A stretch of 64,000 nucleotides of DNA from a virus. The notes under the pieces were generated by a model that had not been told where the DNA came from, ran no database searches, and was given only the letters and a program-made list of their open reading frames with translations. Below, piece by piece: positions 17,190 through 25,840 of this stretch. The stretch's first letter is position 1; each line of letters starts with the position of its first letter. The stretch is from positions 1 through 64,000 of the IMG/VR virus record IMGVR_UViG_3300032213_001568; one strand, given 5' to 3'. The translations under genes and the position numbers were made by a program.

Positions 17190-17613
17190 GTTAGCCAAAC
17201 AAGACATTGAGGATTTCAATTCGTTCTGTAAGATTAATGAAATAACCGACCCTAATGGTTTTGTTAAACTATGTTTTAGAAAGGGTTATTATATTGAAAA
17301 ATATGGGTTATTAAATCAGGGTAATCTCCCTGAGGTTATTGACAGAGAATTTGAAAAGGAAGTTATTGTTGAGGATAACTCAAAGATTGAAGAACTACAA
17401 AATGAAATTTACATTCTTAAAGGTAAATTGGAAGATAAAAAGGAAGTTGAGTGTGGTAAACTACAGGAAACCCTTTTTGAACTAAACAGACAATTAAGTG
17501 ATAAAAATAACACAATAAAAGAATTAACAAGAAAGGTAAATGAGCTTGAAGATATGACAAAAACTTCTTATGCTTTCTACCTACAGAATTCAAACTTAAA
17601 AAACAGAATATGA
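17161..17613 (+). CDS. Coiled-coil hypothetical protein
   Basis: A 150-residue protein from the ATG at 17161, inside the end of the SbcD gene. An alternative TTG two codons upstream is less likely. Residues 1-50 are a compact helical region (ELAKQDIEDFNSFCKINEI...), and residues about 75-135 are Lys/Glu-rich heptad-like coiled coil. It is embedded between the two subunits of the SbcCD pair and overlaps the next gene by 4 nt. Function unknown; context suggests a recombination accessory factor. Confidence 0.6.
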   Translation: MEQKNSLTIELAKQDIEDFNSFCKINEITDPNGFVKLCFRKGYYIEKYGLLNQGNLPEVIDREFEKEVIVEDNSKIEELQNEIYILKGKLEDKKEVECGKLQETLFELNRQLSDKNNTIKELTRKVNELEDMTKTSYAFYLQNSNLKNRI

Positions 17614-17960
17614 CACAGTTAGTATTATTTATGATTTTAGCCTACGGGTTTTCAACAATTATGGTTTATGGAACCATCTTCAAAGGAATGAGAGATTTCA
17701 TCAAAGCTTATGGAAACTCCGATTTAATTTTATCAAACACGTTCAACTTCATTTCAGGTATCTTATCCTGTATGATGTGTTGTTCCACTTGGATAGGTTT
17801 CTTTTTGGGAACGGTTTTATTCTCACCTACATATCAGTTTTTCGGAACAAGTCCATACATCTCATGGTTCTTTGACGGATTATTTGCGTCAGGTGCGGTA
17901 TGGGCAATCAACGCTTTCATTGAATGGTTTGAAGTAAACCGACCAGCTAAAATAGATTAA
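17610..17960 (+). CDS. Small membrane protein, three predicted TM segments
   Basis: A 116-residue protein. Hydrophobic segments lie at about 2-24 (LVLFMILAYGFSTIMVYG), 47-72 (FISGILSCMMCCSTWIGFFLG) and 82-107 (ISWFFDGLFASGAVWAINAF). It begins on an ATG overlapping the preceding stop (ATGA). There is no enzymatic motif and no signal cleavage site. Inner-membrane location is likely. Its place inside a recombination operon is unusual, and its role is unknown. Confidence 0.6.
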   Translation: MTQLVLFMILAYGFSTIMVYGTIFKGMRDFIKAYGNSDLILSNTFNFISGILSCMMCCSTWIGFFLGTVLFSPTYQFFGTSPYISWFFDGLFASGAVWAINAFIEWFEVNRPAKID

Positions 17961-17980
17961 TTTAAAAACCAAATAAATAT

Positions 17981-18163
17981 ATGCCAAAGTCAAGATTAAG
18001 ACCAAACCACAAGCAGAAGGTTGCTGCGTGGAAATTAAGAAACATCCATGCTGAAAGACGCTATCAAAGAACAATGTCAGATTTGTTTGAAAAGATGAGA
18101 CAAACAGCTTCTGAAAAGACAGAAGAAGTAGAAACAAATGGACCTGTTCAGCCCGCAAATTAA
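17981..18163 (+). CDS. Small basic hypothetical protein
   Basis: A 60-residue protein (MPKSRLRPNHKQKVAAWKLR...) with a strongly basic N-terminal half and an acidic C-terminal tail. It could contact nucleic acid or a partner protein. It lies directly upstream of the SbcC-like gene, whose longest possible frame would overlap it by 26 nt. No family recognised. Confidence 0.55.
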   Translation: MPKSRLRPNHKQKVAAWKLRNIHAERRYQRTMSDLFEKMRQTASEKTEEVETNGPVQPAN

Positions 18164-18179
18164 TTTCACAAAAGTTAGA

Positions 18180-20507
18180 ATGATAAAAGATTTAGATTTT
18201 TCAAAACTTGAAAATCCTTACGTACAAGTAGTATGGGAAGACACACCCGAAAATTTTACACAAGAAAAGTTAAAAAGTGTGAAAGCGTACTTTCAAAAAA
18301 AGTATTCAACTACAAGCGTAAATGTTATTACCAAGTTAAAGAAAACAGAAGAGGTACAAGACAATGTTGATGTAACTATTAACATTATGGACGAGAACTA
18401 TCAACACGATTTGATTAAGTCCATCCTTCAATCTAAATCCCAAGAAAACCTTTACGAAGATATACTGAAGATTGACTCGGCGGTAAACAATAAGATGATT
18501 GCCGAACAAGACGAGATTGCTTCATTTAAGAAGTGGTATATTAAGAAGATTGAGTTTTCTAACTTTCTATCTTATGGTGAAAACCAACATATAAACTTCG
18601 AAAAGTTGGGTGGGATTACCGTAATTGAATCGGACCCACCTAACTTTGGAGGTAAGACTGTGTTGTCTGTAGATTTGTTGATGTTTTTGTTTTTTAATAC
18701 AACAACAAAGACAAACAAAGCTGAGGAGATATTCAACAGATATTCTGACAAAGATAAAGTATCTGTTAGAGGAGAGATTATTATTGATGGTGAGGATTAC
18801 ATTATTGTTCGTGAACTTGAACGTAAGAAATCTAAATCAGGTGAATGGAATGTTAAGACAGAGTTAGACTTCTTTAAAAAGTTTCCTGATGGTTCATTGG
18901 TTAAATTCACGGGTGAACAACGACGTGAAACTGAAAAGTTTATTAAGACATCCATTGGAAGTTATGAAGACTTCCTGATGACGATATTAACCACTGGTAC
19001 TAACCTTGAGGACTTGTTGGAGGCAAAACCAACGGCTCGTGGACAAGTCCTATCAAGATTTTTAGGATTAGATTTCCTTAAAAGAAAAGAAGAGACTGGA
19101 AAAGAAATATATTCAGAGTTCTCCAAGTCAATGATTTCAAACATATACAATACTGAAACATTGAAGAATGAGAACGAAGAACTATTGGTTAAAAACCAAG
19201 AGTTTGATAAGAATATTGCTGAAAGTGAAGTTAAGATTGAAGATGTTAAGGGTAGGATTGTTAAAGGACAAGAATATCGTGATAACCTTTTGAAATCAAA
19301 GGTTGTTGTTGATAGAGAAATTTCATTACTTAATCCTGACAATACAAAGAAAGAAGTAGAAAACTTTGAACATCAAATCAAACAAAATGTTCAGTTAAGA
19401 GATGGTGTTAAGATTGTTGAACCTTCGGAGTTTTATTATGAAAATGAACATGATAAGGTTAAGGAAGAGTACCAAAAGACTTACAAACAAAAGGTTGAGT
19501 TAGATACTAACATATCATCCATCCAAAAGTTAAAGAGTTCAGTAAGTGGTGGTATCAAGTGTGAACACTGTGGTATTGAACTTATGAGCGCAGCAATTAC
19601 ACAATCAAGAATTGCTGAACTTGACGGACTTATCGGGCAAAAAACCCAAATTGAGGGGTTAATTCAAGAATTATCGGACAAAGAACAAGGTTTTGTTAAA
19701 CTTAAAAAAGACTTTGATGAGTATGAAAGAAACAAACTTGTATACGAAAAATACCAAGCAACTATTGAAAACTTTGAGTTAAAAAAGGAAAGTTTATTAG
19801 ATAAGTTGAAAAGATATGATGATGTACAAGATGTTATCAAATCTAACGAACAGATTGAAAGTCAAATCATTAAGGCTAACTTACGATTGGAAGATTTAAA
19901 ACGAGAGGAACAACTTGCCCAACAAGAGGTTGCTAATACAAGATTTAAGATAACTAATAACCTTGAAAAGATTAATTCTAATAACAACTTAATCATTAAG
20001 ATTTCTGAAGAACAACAAAAGGAAGTTAAGTATAAAGTTTATTTGGAGTTGTTTGGTAAGAACGGTATCTCAAAAAGAATTATGAAGAGCATGATGCCTT
20101 TGATTAATTCGGAACTTCAACGACTATTACAGGATTCTTGTTACTTCAGATTGGAAATCCGTATCAGTGAAAAGAATGAGGTGGAGTTTTGGATGATAGA
20201 TAACAATACTCAAATTGAAAAGTTAATGACTTCAGGTTCAGGATATGAAAAAACAATTGCTTCATTGGCGTTAAGAGCAGTGATGGCTAAAGTATGTTCC
20301 TTACCTAAACCAAACATTACAGTATTTGATGAAGTATTTGGTAAAATATCTAACGACAACTTGGAAATGGTTTATGAGTTCTTTATTAAGATTAAAGAAT
20401 ACTTTGAAAATATACTTGTTATTACTCACAACCCATTGATTTCAAATTGGTCTGATAATATTATTAGAATAACTAAAACGGATAATATATCCAAAGTATC
20501 ACAATAA
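18180..20507 (+). CDS. SbcC/Rad50-like ATPase (T4 gp46-like)
   Basis: A 775-residue protein from the ATG at 18180. A longer frame starting at 18138 would overlap the upstream gene. The first 115 or so residues are an extension not seen in typical SbcC. The ATPase starts near residue 120 (KKIEFSNFLSYG) with a Walker A region at 150-162 containing GGKTVLS (Lys159, Thr160). A long coiled coil follows, with a zinc hook CEHC at 461-464. The C-terminal half has the signature ATSGSGYEKT-like segment (TSGSGYEKTIASLALR) and Walker B TVFDEVFG (Asp717, Glu718), then VITHNP. It partners the SbcD-like nuclease at 16410 for break processing and recombination. The Walker A is atypical: NFGGKT replaces the usual GxxGxGKS/T. 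Confidence 0.9.
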   Translation: MIKDLDFSKLENPYVQVVWEDTPENFTQEKLKSVKAYFQKKYSTTSVNVITKLKKTEEVQDNVDVTINIMDENYQHDLIKSILQSKSQENLYEDILKIDSAVNNKMIAEQDEIASFKKWYIKKIEFSNFLSYGENQHINFEKLGGITVIESDPPNFGGKTVLSVDLLMFLFFNTTTKTNKAEEIFNRYSDKDKVSVRGEIIIDGEDYIIVRELERKKSKSGEWNVKTELDFFKKFPDGSLVKFTGEQRRETEKFIKTSIGSYEDFLMTILTTGTNLEDLLEAKPTARGQVLSRFLGLDFLKRKEETGKEIYSEFSKSMISNIYNTETLKNENEELLVKNQEFDKNIAESEVKIEDVKGRIVKGQEYRDNLLKSKVVVDREISLLNPDNTKKEVENFEHQIKQNVQLRDGVKIVEPSEFYYENEHDKVKEEYQKTYKQKVELDTNISSIQKLKSSVSGGIKCEHCGIELMSAAITQSRIAELDGLIGQKTQIEGLIQELSDKEQGFVKLKKDFDEYERNKLVYEKYQATIENFELKKESLLDKLKRYDDVQDVIKSNEQIESQIIKANLRLEDLKREEQLAQQEVANTRFKITNNLEKINSNNNLIIKISEEQQKEVKYKVYLELFGKNGISKRIMKSMMPLINSELQRLLQDSCYFRLEIRISEKNEVEFWMIDNNTQIEKLMTSGSGYEKTIASLALRAVMAKVCSLPKPNITVFDEVFGKISNDNLEMVYEFFIKIKEYFENILVITHNPLISNWSDNIIRITKTDNISKVSQ

Positions 20508-20515
20508 GAAAAAAT

Positions 20516-21184
20516 ATGTTTTATTATTACGGAAGAAAAGAAAGAATATTTGGGAAATATCCAAAACCAAAACATGATATCATTATTGAACCATTTGCGG
20601 GTTCTGCGGCATACGCCATGAATTATCATGAAAGAGAAGTTATATTGGTTGAAAAAGATGAAAAAATTGCTAACCTATGGAATTATTTAATTAATGTTAC
20701 ATCAGATGAAATATTATCATTACCCATGGTACCAAAGGGTGAATCATTAAATGATGAAAAATACGGTTATCTAAATGACAATCAAAAATCATTAATAGGT
20801 TTATATTTAAATCCTGGTTCTTCACAACCAAAAAAATCACCAGGTAATTTCTGTGCTTGGCATGAAAAAAATAGGGTAAAATTATCAAAAGAAGTTTTGA
20901 AGGTTAAACATTGGAAAGTAATCCTTGGTGATTATACTCAAGCTCCTGATGTACAAGCGACTTGGTATATTGACCCACCATATCAGGGTAATGGTGGACA
21001 GTATTATCGACATGGTAATAAAGGGTTTGACTATCCTAAATTAAAAGATTGGGTGATGAATAGAACAGGACAAATTATTGTTTGTGAAAATACTGAAGCG
21101 ACTTGGATGGATTTTAAACCACTCGTTGAAATACAAGGTCAAAAAAAGAAAACAACTGAAGTAATTTTTTATTTGGAAAAGTAA
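20516..21184 (+). CDS. DNA adenine methylase (D12/Dam-like)
   Basis: A 222-residue protein. The SAM-binding motif IEPFAGSAA is at residues 24-32 and the catalytic DPPY at 153-156 (WYIDPPYQG). The order of motifs (FxG first, DPPY second) fits the alpha/D12 class of N6-adenine methylases. It lacks a large target-recognition insertion, so it is shorter than Dam (about 270 residues). It would protect phage DNA from host restriction or mark it for a partner nuclease. The next gene, transcribed from its own promoter, has a possible PD-(D/E)XK site, so a restriction-modification pair is conceivable. Confidence 0.8.
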   Translation: MFYYYGRKERIFGKYPKPKHDIIIEPFAGSAAYAMNYHEREVILVEKDEKIANLWNYLINVTSDEILSLPMVPKGESLNDEKYGYLNDNQKSLIGLYLNPGSSQPKKSPGNFCAWHEKNRVKLSKEVLKVKHWKVILGDYTQAPDVQATWYIDPPYQGNGGQYYRHGNKGFDYPKLKDWVMNRTGQIIVCENTEATWMDFKPLVEIQGQKKKTTEVIFYLEK

Positions 21185-21203
21185 TTTTTTAATAGTATAT
21201 TTG
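21173..21203 (+). promoter_or_regulatory. Bacteroidota-type promoter TTG-N20-TATATTTG
   Basis: TTG at 21173-21175 and TATATTTG at 21196-21203 are separated by 20 nt. The ATG follows 31 nt downstream, so this transcript would have a short leader rich in A and C. Confidence 0.65.
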
Positions 21204-21234
21204 TAGAACAATTAACAACTACTACAAAAAAACT

Positions 21235-22038
21235 ATGCAAAAGACATCTTCTACCGAAATGATTAAATTGTCAATTTATCAGTTTGTTTTACAAATGAAT
21301 CAAAGTAAAAAATACCCAACTTATCCTGAAATAAGACAAAAAATGAATGATATCATTGATACTGCACCATATCTTTTTGGTGACAGTCAAAGTTCAAGTA
21401 CTAAAGGTACTATGAGAAGTATGTTGTCAGAACTTGTTAATAAAAAAAATAATCCACGTATTTCAAACGTTTTTTTTCAAGAGATTAACGGTATTCAAAA
21501 GTTTTTTGTTGACCCATCTTTAATTGTTCAAAAACAAATTGAAAATGATTCAAAAGACATTATTGAATCTCCAAATAACACAATCCATTCTGACAGTCAA
21601 TATATGATTTGTGATATTTTTACCCAAGAAGGATGTGACATTTTTGTACCCAAAGGTGACCGAAATCAAAAAAATTCTTTTGGAAAAACAATTGAAGAAT
21701 CATTTTCAAATAACATGGTTGAAGTTGAAGATGAAAGGGGTAAATTTATTGATGTTATTGTTATGAAAAATAATAAACCTATCATTTTATTTGAAGTGGA
21801 AGAAAGTACAAATGTTCGTAATGGTTTAACAAGAATGTTAACTTTCAAAGACACGGGTATTAAAGTAAAAACATTTATTGTATCATCTAAGGATTCATAT
21901 AAAAAGAAATTTGATAAAGAAACAAAGTGGGATACTTTTAAAGATTTGAAATCCAAATTTTTATCTTTTTCTGACTTGAAAGAAATTTTTGAAAACAAAA
22001 ATAGAAAAGAAATAATTAGTGAAGTTTTTGGAATATAA
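21235..22038 (+). CDS. Possible PD-(D/E)XK-type nuclease or restriction-like protein
   Basis: A 267-residue protein. Residues 1-95 look like a helical winged-helix type region (STEMIKLSIYQFVLQMNQS ... YPTYPEIRQKM). In the C-terminal half, FIDVIVMKNNKPIILFEVEE places Asp173, Glu187 and Glu189 in the D-x13-ExE spacing of a degenerate PD-(D/E)XK core, followed by a helix with Arg residues. This could be an endonuclease working with the adjacent adenine methylase, or a DNA-binding regulator that kept the fold. The assignment is tentative because ExE replaces the usual ExK. It is preceded by its own strong promoter and followed after 6 nt by another gene. Confidence 0.45.
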   Translation: MQKTSSTEMIKLSIYQFVLQMNQSKKYPTYPEIRQKMNDIIDTAPYLFGDSQSSSTKGTMRSMLSELVNKKNNPRISNVFFQEINGIQKFFVDPSLIVQKQIENDSKDIIESPNNTIHSDSQYMICDIFTQEGCDIFVPKGDRNQKNSFGKTIEESFSNNMVEVEDERGKFIDVIVMKNNKPIILFEVEESTNVRNGLTRMLTFKDTGIKVKTFIVSSKDSYKKKFDKETKWDTFKDLKSKFLSFSDLKEIFENKNRKEIISEVFGI

Positions 22039-22044
22039 AAAAAT

Positions 22045-22593
22045 ATGGAATATATATTATTTGCATTCGGGGAATATAAAGAAAACCCACAGGCTTTAAA
22101 CCTTTTAACTGAAACGGTATCGCAGATATCAAAAGGTGAGATAAAATTCCAACATGGAGACAGTGGTGTCATAATAACATTTGGCACGAAGTTGGATTGG
22201 GAAGATATAGACGACTATATGAAGAAAAATATTGTTAAATTAACTGCAATGTATTTTGTTTTCCCTATTGAATCTGACATGATATATTCTATGGACGAAG
22301 ATATTAAAAAACATTTGTTTGAAAACACTGACATTTTGACAGAAAATGAAGAATTAAATCAGACTAGATACGTAAGTGATAATACAGGAGTTCCTGAATT
22401 TTTAAAGGGTATACATATTCACAGGGGTAGTCCTTTTGATGATATTCTTAAAATTCTTAATGAAGAAGTTATTCAAGATGCACCAGTTATGACACTTAAT
22501 GATTTGTTAGACAAGATAAAAGAAAAAGGTATTGATAGTCTTTCAGAAATTCAGTTAAAACAATTAGAAATTTACTCAAAACAAATAATATGA
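22045..22593 (+). CDS. Hypothetical protein
   Basis: A 182-residue acidic protein. The N-terminal 75 residues alternate strands and helices (MEYILFAFGEYKENPQALN...), and the C-terminal 45 are helical with LNDLLDKIKEKGIDSLSE. No catalytic motif, signal peptide or TM segment is seen. It overlaps the sigma factor start by 4 nt (ATGATG at the stop), so the two are co-translated. It may regulate or partner the sigma factor, but that is only inferred from coupling. Confidence 0.6.
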   Translation: MEYILFAFGEYKENPQALNLLTETVSQISKGEIKFQHGDSGVIITFGTKLDWEDIDDYMKKNIVKLTAMYFVFPIESDMIYSMDEDIKKHLFENTDILTENEELNQTRYVSDNTGVPEFLKGIHIHRGSPFDDILKILNEEVIQDAPVMTLNDLLDKIKEKGIDSLSEIQLKQLEIYSKQII

Positions 22594-23390
22594 TGGAAAA
22601 AAACCAAGTTATCCCGATTAATCAAGACGAAGTACAAATCTACCTTAAAGAACTTAGACGTATTAAGGTAATGACTCCTGAAAGAGAAAGGGAACTGTCG
22701 GCTAAGATGCAAAGTTCTGAAACATCTGACAGAGAAAAGGCAGGTATATGTAAAGAATTGTTAGAGGGTAACCTACGATTTGTCATCACTGTTGCTAAAC
22801 AGTATCAGGGACAAGGTGTTGATTTTAGTGATTTAGTTGCAGAAGGGAATATCGGACTTATGAAGGCTATTCAGAGTTTTGATTGGACAAAGAACCTTCG
22901 TTTTATATCATATGCGGTGTGGTGGATTAGACAATCTATCCTACAGTCTTTGAATGAACACTCAAGAACAATTCGCATCCCTGTGAATGTTATTCAAGAC
23001 TTATACAAAGAGAAAAAACGTACAGACAAGACAGGTGAGAGAATTGATGACCGATTTGCTAATCTACCATCAACAATCAACCTACAAACTCAGATTAATG
23101 AAGATGGTGATACATTAATTGATTTGATTGTGAACAAAGACAGTGATATGCCTGATGAGGTATTCAATAATGGTGAACAACTTAAAGACGGATTATTCAA
23201 CATCATGAATATTTTGGATGAACGTGAAAGACAGATTATTGAAGACTATTATGGTATTTCAGGTACCCCAAGAACACTTGAAGATATCGGTTCAGATTTC
23301 AGTTTAACTAAGGAAAGAGTAAGACAAATTAAAGAAAAGGCTCTTCGTAAATTACGTAATGAGAGTGTTACCTTGTTTGATTATATGTAA
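22590..23390 (+). CDS. RNA polymerase sigma-70 family factor
   Basis: A 266-residue sigma factor. It contains the start of region 1.2 (DEVQIYLKELRRIKVMTPE), region 2 with GNLRFVITVAKQYQGQGVD, LVAEGNIGLMKAIQSFD and the -10-binding helix FISYAVWWIRQSI, a region 3 (RTIRIPVNVIQDLYKEKKR), and a region 4 HTH with LEDIGSDFSLTKERVRQIK near residues 229-247. It resembles primary-type RpoD of Bacteroidota, which is short, rather than divergent phage late sigma factors such as T4 gp55. It would redirect host polymerase to phage promoters, perhaps the TATTTATA class. No anti-sigma gene is obvious. Confidence 0.9.
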   Translation: MMEKNQVIPINQDEVQIYLKELRRIKVMTPERERELSAKMQSSETSDREKAGICKELLEGNLRFVITVAKQYQGQGVDFSDLVAEGNIGLMKAIQSFDWTKNLRFISYAVWWIRQSILQSLNEHSRTIRIPVNVIQDLYKEKKRTDKTGERIDDRFANLPSTINLQTQINEDGDTLIDLIVNKDSDMPDEVFNNGEQLKDGLFNIMNILDERERQIIEDYYGISGTPRTLEDIGSDFSLTKERVRQIKEKALRKLRNESVTLFDYM

Positions 23391-23439
23391 CCAACTATTT
23401 ATTGTTATAAATTTAATTTTAAATTATATAAAAAACATT

Positions 23440-23718
23440 ATGGAAAAATTACAGAAATACTTTATTCCCGCGATTTTGGTAATCGTATTATTATCCTTCT
23501 TTAAAGGATGTGGGACCTCAACACAGGTTAAAACAACTGAAAAACAGGTTGAGTTATTAACAAAGAAAGTTGATTCTTTAAGTACTATCGTAGTATCTCA
23601 AGATAAACTAATTAACATTATTAAAGAAACTCCAAGTTGGAAGACTTTAGAAATTGAAGAATTATCGGATAAAAACCATATGCCCATAAACCATTACAAG
23701 AATGAGTTGGGACAATGA
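23440..23718 (+). CDS. Small membrane-anchored protein, lysis cassette candidate
   Basis: A 92-residue protein from the ATG at 23440; a longer frame would overlap the sigma gene. Residues 6-24 form a TM segment (YFIPAILVIVLLSFFKG) followed by CGTSTQ, so it is either a lipoprotein-like or an N-terminally anchored protein. A coiled-coil region follows (EKQVELLTKKVDSLSTIV). It overlaps the next gene by 4 nt. This is a topology compatible with an inner-membrane spanin or antiholin, unproven. Confidence 0.5.
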   Translation: MEKLQKYFIPAILVIVLLSFFKGCGTSTQVKTTEKQVELLTKKVDSLSTIVVSQDKLINIIKETPSWKTLEIEELSDKNHMPINHYKNELGQ

Positions 23719-24656
23719 AAAATTGGTTTAGTAGAAATTTAACAAACATAATTTCTTTAGCCTTTGTTATTCCAATATTACTCGTAGCGTTTGTGTCAAT
23801 ATCACACGTTACGAGTTTTTATGGTTTATCCAATCCTTTAACTTGGGCTATATACCTTTCAGTAGGTATTGAAATTGCTGCGTTATCTGCCTTAGCTGCC
23901 GTGTCAGTTAACATGGGTAGATTTGTTTATTTCCCGTTTTTAATCGTAACATTTATTCAAATGTTGGGGAACATATTCTTTTCGTTTACATACATTGATG
24001 AAACATCACAGACATTCCAAGATTGGATTTCAATGGTTGGTGGATTACTTGAAAATATGGGTATTGAAAAGACTGATTTGAATACTCACAAGACAGTACT
24101 CGCGTTTTTAACTGGTGGATTACTTCCAATCATATCTTTAACATTTGCTCACATGTTAGTTAAGTTCACTGAGAAGAATAAAGAAGTGGTTGAAGAGGTT
24201 AAAACTGAATTAACTGAAGAAGATGTTCAAGAAATATTTGAAGAACAAATTAAAGAAAAAGAAAAAGAAAAGTGGACACCTTCTAATGAAGATTTAGAAA
24301 AGTTAGAAAAAATATTACAAAATAATTATCCTGTTAAATCAGATGTTGAACACAAACCTTACAATCCGTCAGAAGAAGATTTACGTAAAATTGAAGAAGT
24401 TTTAAATGGATATACTGAAATTGTTGAAGAAAATATTAATGATAACAATGAGGTAATTACTGGGGACATTATTGAGGAACCTGTAAAAGAAATTAAACCT
24501 ATTACGGAAGAAAGTCAGTATGACAATACTGTTTATATGGGATTACTTAATAGATATGAGGATATCCAACCTGAAGAGGTTGAAAAAAAAAATGATATAC
24601 CCACCGAAACAGGTGAAGATTACAAGGTTTTAAACTACAGAAAAAGAGATGCTTGA
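23715..24656 (+). CDS. Multi-pass membrane protein with long acidic tail
   Basis: A 313-residue protein. Four hydrophobic segments are seen at about 8-30, 42-63, 72-92 and 132-155, the third ending in a FSFTYIDE turn. They are followed by about 150 residues of Glu/Lys-rich cytoplasmic tail with repeated PSNEDLEKLEKIL and PSEEDLRKIEEVL units. The repeat and the tail suggest interaction with another protein. It sits just before an amidase-like gene and overlaps it by 8 nt, so a holin-like or lysis-regulating role is possible, although it is larger than classical holins. Confidence 0.5.
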   Translation: MKNWFSRNLTNIISLAFVIPILLVAFVSISHVTSFYGLSNPLTWAIYLSVGIEIAALSALAAVSVNMGRFVYFPFLIVTFIQMLGNIFFSFTYIDETSQTFQDWISMVGGLLENMGIEKTDLNTHKTVLAFLTGGLLPIISLTFAHMLVKFTEKNKEVVEEVKTELTEEDVQEIFEEQIKEKEKEKWTPSNEDLEKLEKILQNNYPVKSDVEHKPYNPSEEDLRKIEEVLNGYTEIVEENINDNNEVITGDIIEEPVKEIKPITEESQYDNTVYMGLLNRYEDIQPEEVEKKNDIPTETGEDYKVLNYRKRDA

Positions 24657-25251
24657 AATTAAAAAGTATGGTAAGTTTTCTAATTTTGAAAAAAATAAAA
24701 AGAAAAAACAAATAATTCTTTGTAACAGTTTTAGACCGCAAGGAGAATATCTAAACTCTTTGAAATACCGTTTTAATGGTAACTACAAGAAAATTCCTAA
24801 TTATTTAATAACCAAATCAGGAGTGGTTTTAAATCTCATTTCAGATGATTCTTACGGTAATTTTTTTTCAGAAAATGAAGTAAATAAAAATTCAATTGTG
24901 ATTTGTTTAGAAAATTTAGGGTGGTTACAAAAAACACCATTAGGTTTATATTATTCTAATTGGATTGGTGATATTTATAGTAAAGATATTTTTGAAAGAA
25001 AGTGGAGAAGTAAAATTTTTTGGGAACCATATACTAAAGAACAAATAACTTCACTGATAGAACTTTCAAAAAAACTTTTAAAGAAATTTTCGATAGACAA
25101 TAAATTTATAGGACACAATACGAGAGTTGATGGTGTTAAATTATTTAATGGAATTGTCTGTAGAAGTAATTTCAGTGATAAATTTTTGGATTTAAATCCA
25201 TCATTTGAATATGAATATTTTAAAAAAGAGATAGAAAATTATGAGAGATAA
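24649..25251 (+). CDS. Amidase_2/PGRP-like protein, possible endolysin
   Basis: A 200-residue protein. PNYLITKSGVVLNLI near residue 45-60, SIVICLENLGWL near 84-95, YTKEQITSLIELSKKL near 128-143 and FIGHNTRVDGVKLFNG near 155-170 follow the order of an N-acetylmuramoyl-L-alanine amidase of the peptidoglycan-recognition type (start strand, substrate strand, YTxxQ helix, GH-containing strand). The first zinc histidine of the family is not evident, so it may be inactive or a divergent member. There is no signal peptide. It lies among membrane-protein genes, in keeping with a lysis cassette. Confidence 0.5.
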   Translation: MLEIKKYGKFSNFEKNKKKKQIILCNSFRPQGEYLNSLKYRFNGNYKKIPNYLITKSGVVLNLISDDSYGNFFSENEVNKNSIVICLENLGWLQKTPLGLYYSNWIGDIYSKDIFERKWRSKIFWEPYTKEQITSLIELSKKLLKKFSIDNKFIGHNTRVDGVKLFNGIVCRSNFSDKFLDLNPSFEYEYFKKEIENYER

Positions 25252-25840
25252 CCAAGACATAAAAGACCAACTTAAAAAAGTTAGACAAATTCTTGAATCA
25301 AAAAATGAAATAGTTCAAGGACACATAAAGGAAATTAAAAAGTCGTATTTGATTACTGAAGAAGAAATTGAGGACAATAATATATCTACAAGATATAATG
25401 TCCCTAAATCTGTTGAAGATGATATACAAGGTGATACTGATGAACCAAATAAAGCTGAACAAGCGTATAGAATATCTGGCGGTATATTAGTTATCCATGC
25501 GGATACTATGAAAGACACTGAATTAACTACTGATGATAAAAAGGCTTTTCAGGAAACTATGGATGAGTTTGTTAGTGAAGTTTCTGATTTAGTTAATTTC
25601 AATCAATTAAATGTTTACAAAAACAATGTTGATTGGAGTGGTAAAATTGTTGATTTTGACATTGATTTTTATTTCACTATTGGTGAAAATAATGGTTTAT
25701 ATATAACTTGTGATATGGTTAAAGTTGATGAAAATTTCACAGCGTCAATGGATAAATTACAAACATATTATGAAAAGTTCAAATCTAAATGGGCTAAAGT
25801 AATTGCTAGTAGAAAGAAAACAAAACCAATGGGAGCATGA
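25241..25840 (+). CDS. Hypothetical protein
   Basis: A 199-residue acidic protein. An N-terminal helical region (residues 1-45) is followed by a Glu/Asp-rich linker with EEEIEDNNISTRY and an alpha/beta C-terminal domain from about residue 80 (AYRISGGILVIHAD ... FYFTIGENNGLYITCDMVKVD). No enzymatic motif is visible. It overlaps both the amidase-like gene (11 nt) and the next gene (4 nt). Could be a virion or lysis accessory protein; function unknown. Confidence 0.55.
   Translation: MRDNQDIKDQLKKVRQILESKNEIVQGHIKEIKKSYLITEEEIEDNNISTRYNVPKSVEDDIQGDTDEPNKAEQAYRISGGILVIHADTMKDTELTTDDKKAFQETMDEFVSEVSDLVNFNQLNVYKNNVDWSGKIVDFDIDFYFTIGENNGLYITCDMVKVDENFTASMDKLQTYYEKFKSKWAKVIASRKKTKPMGA

Noticed and set aside
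18138-18179. Upstream ATG for the SbcC-like gene
   Set aside because: It lies inside the preceding gene and adds 14 residues without family support; 18180 was preferred, though not proven.
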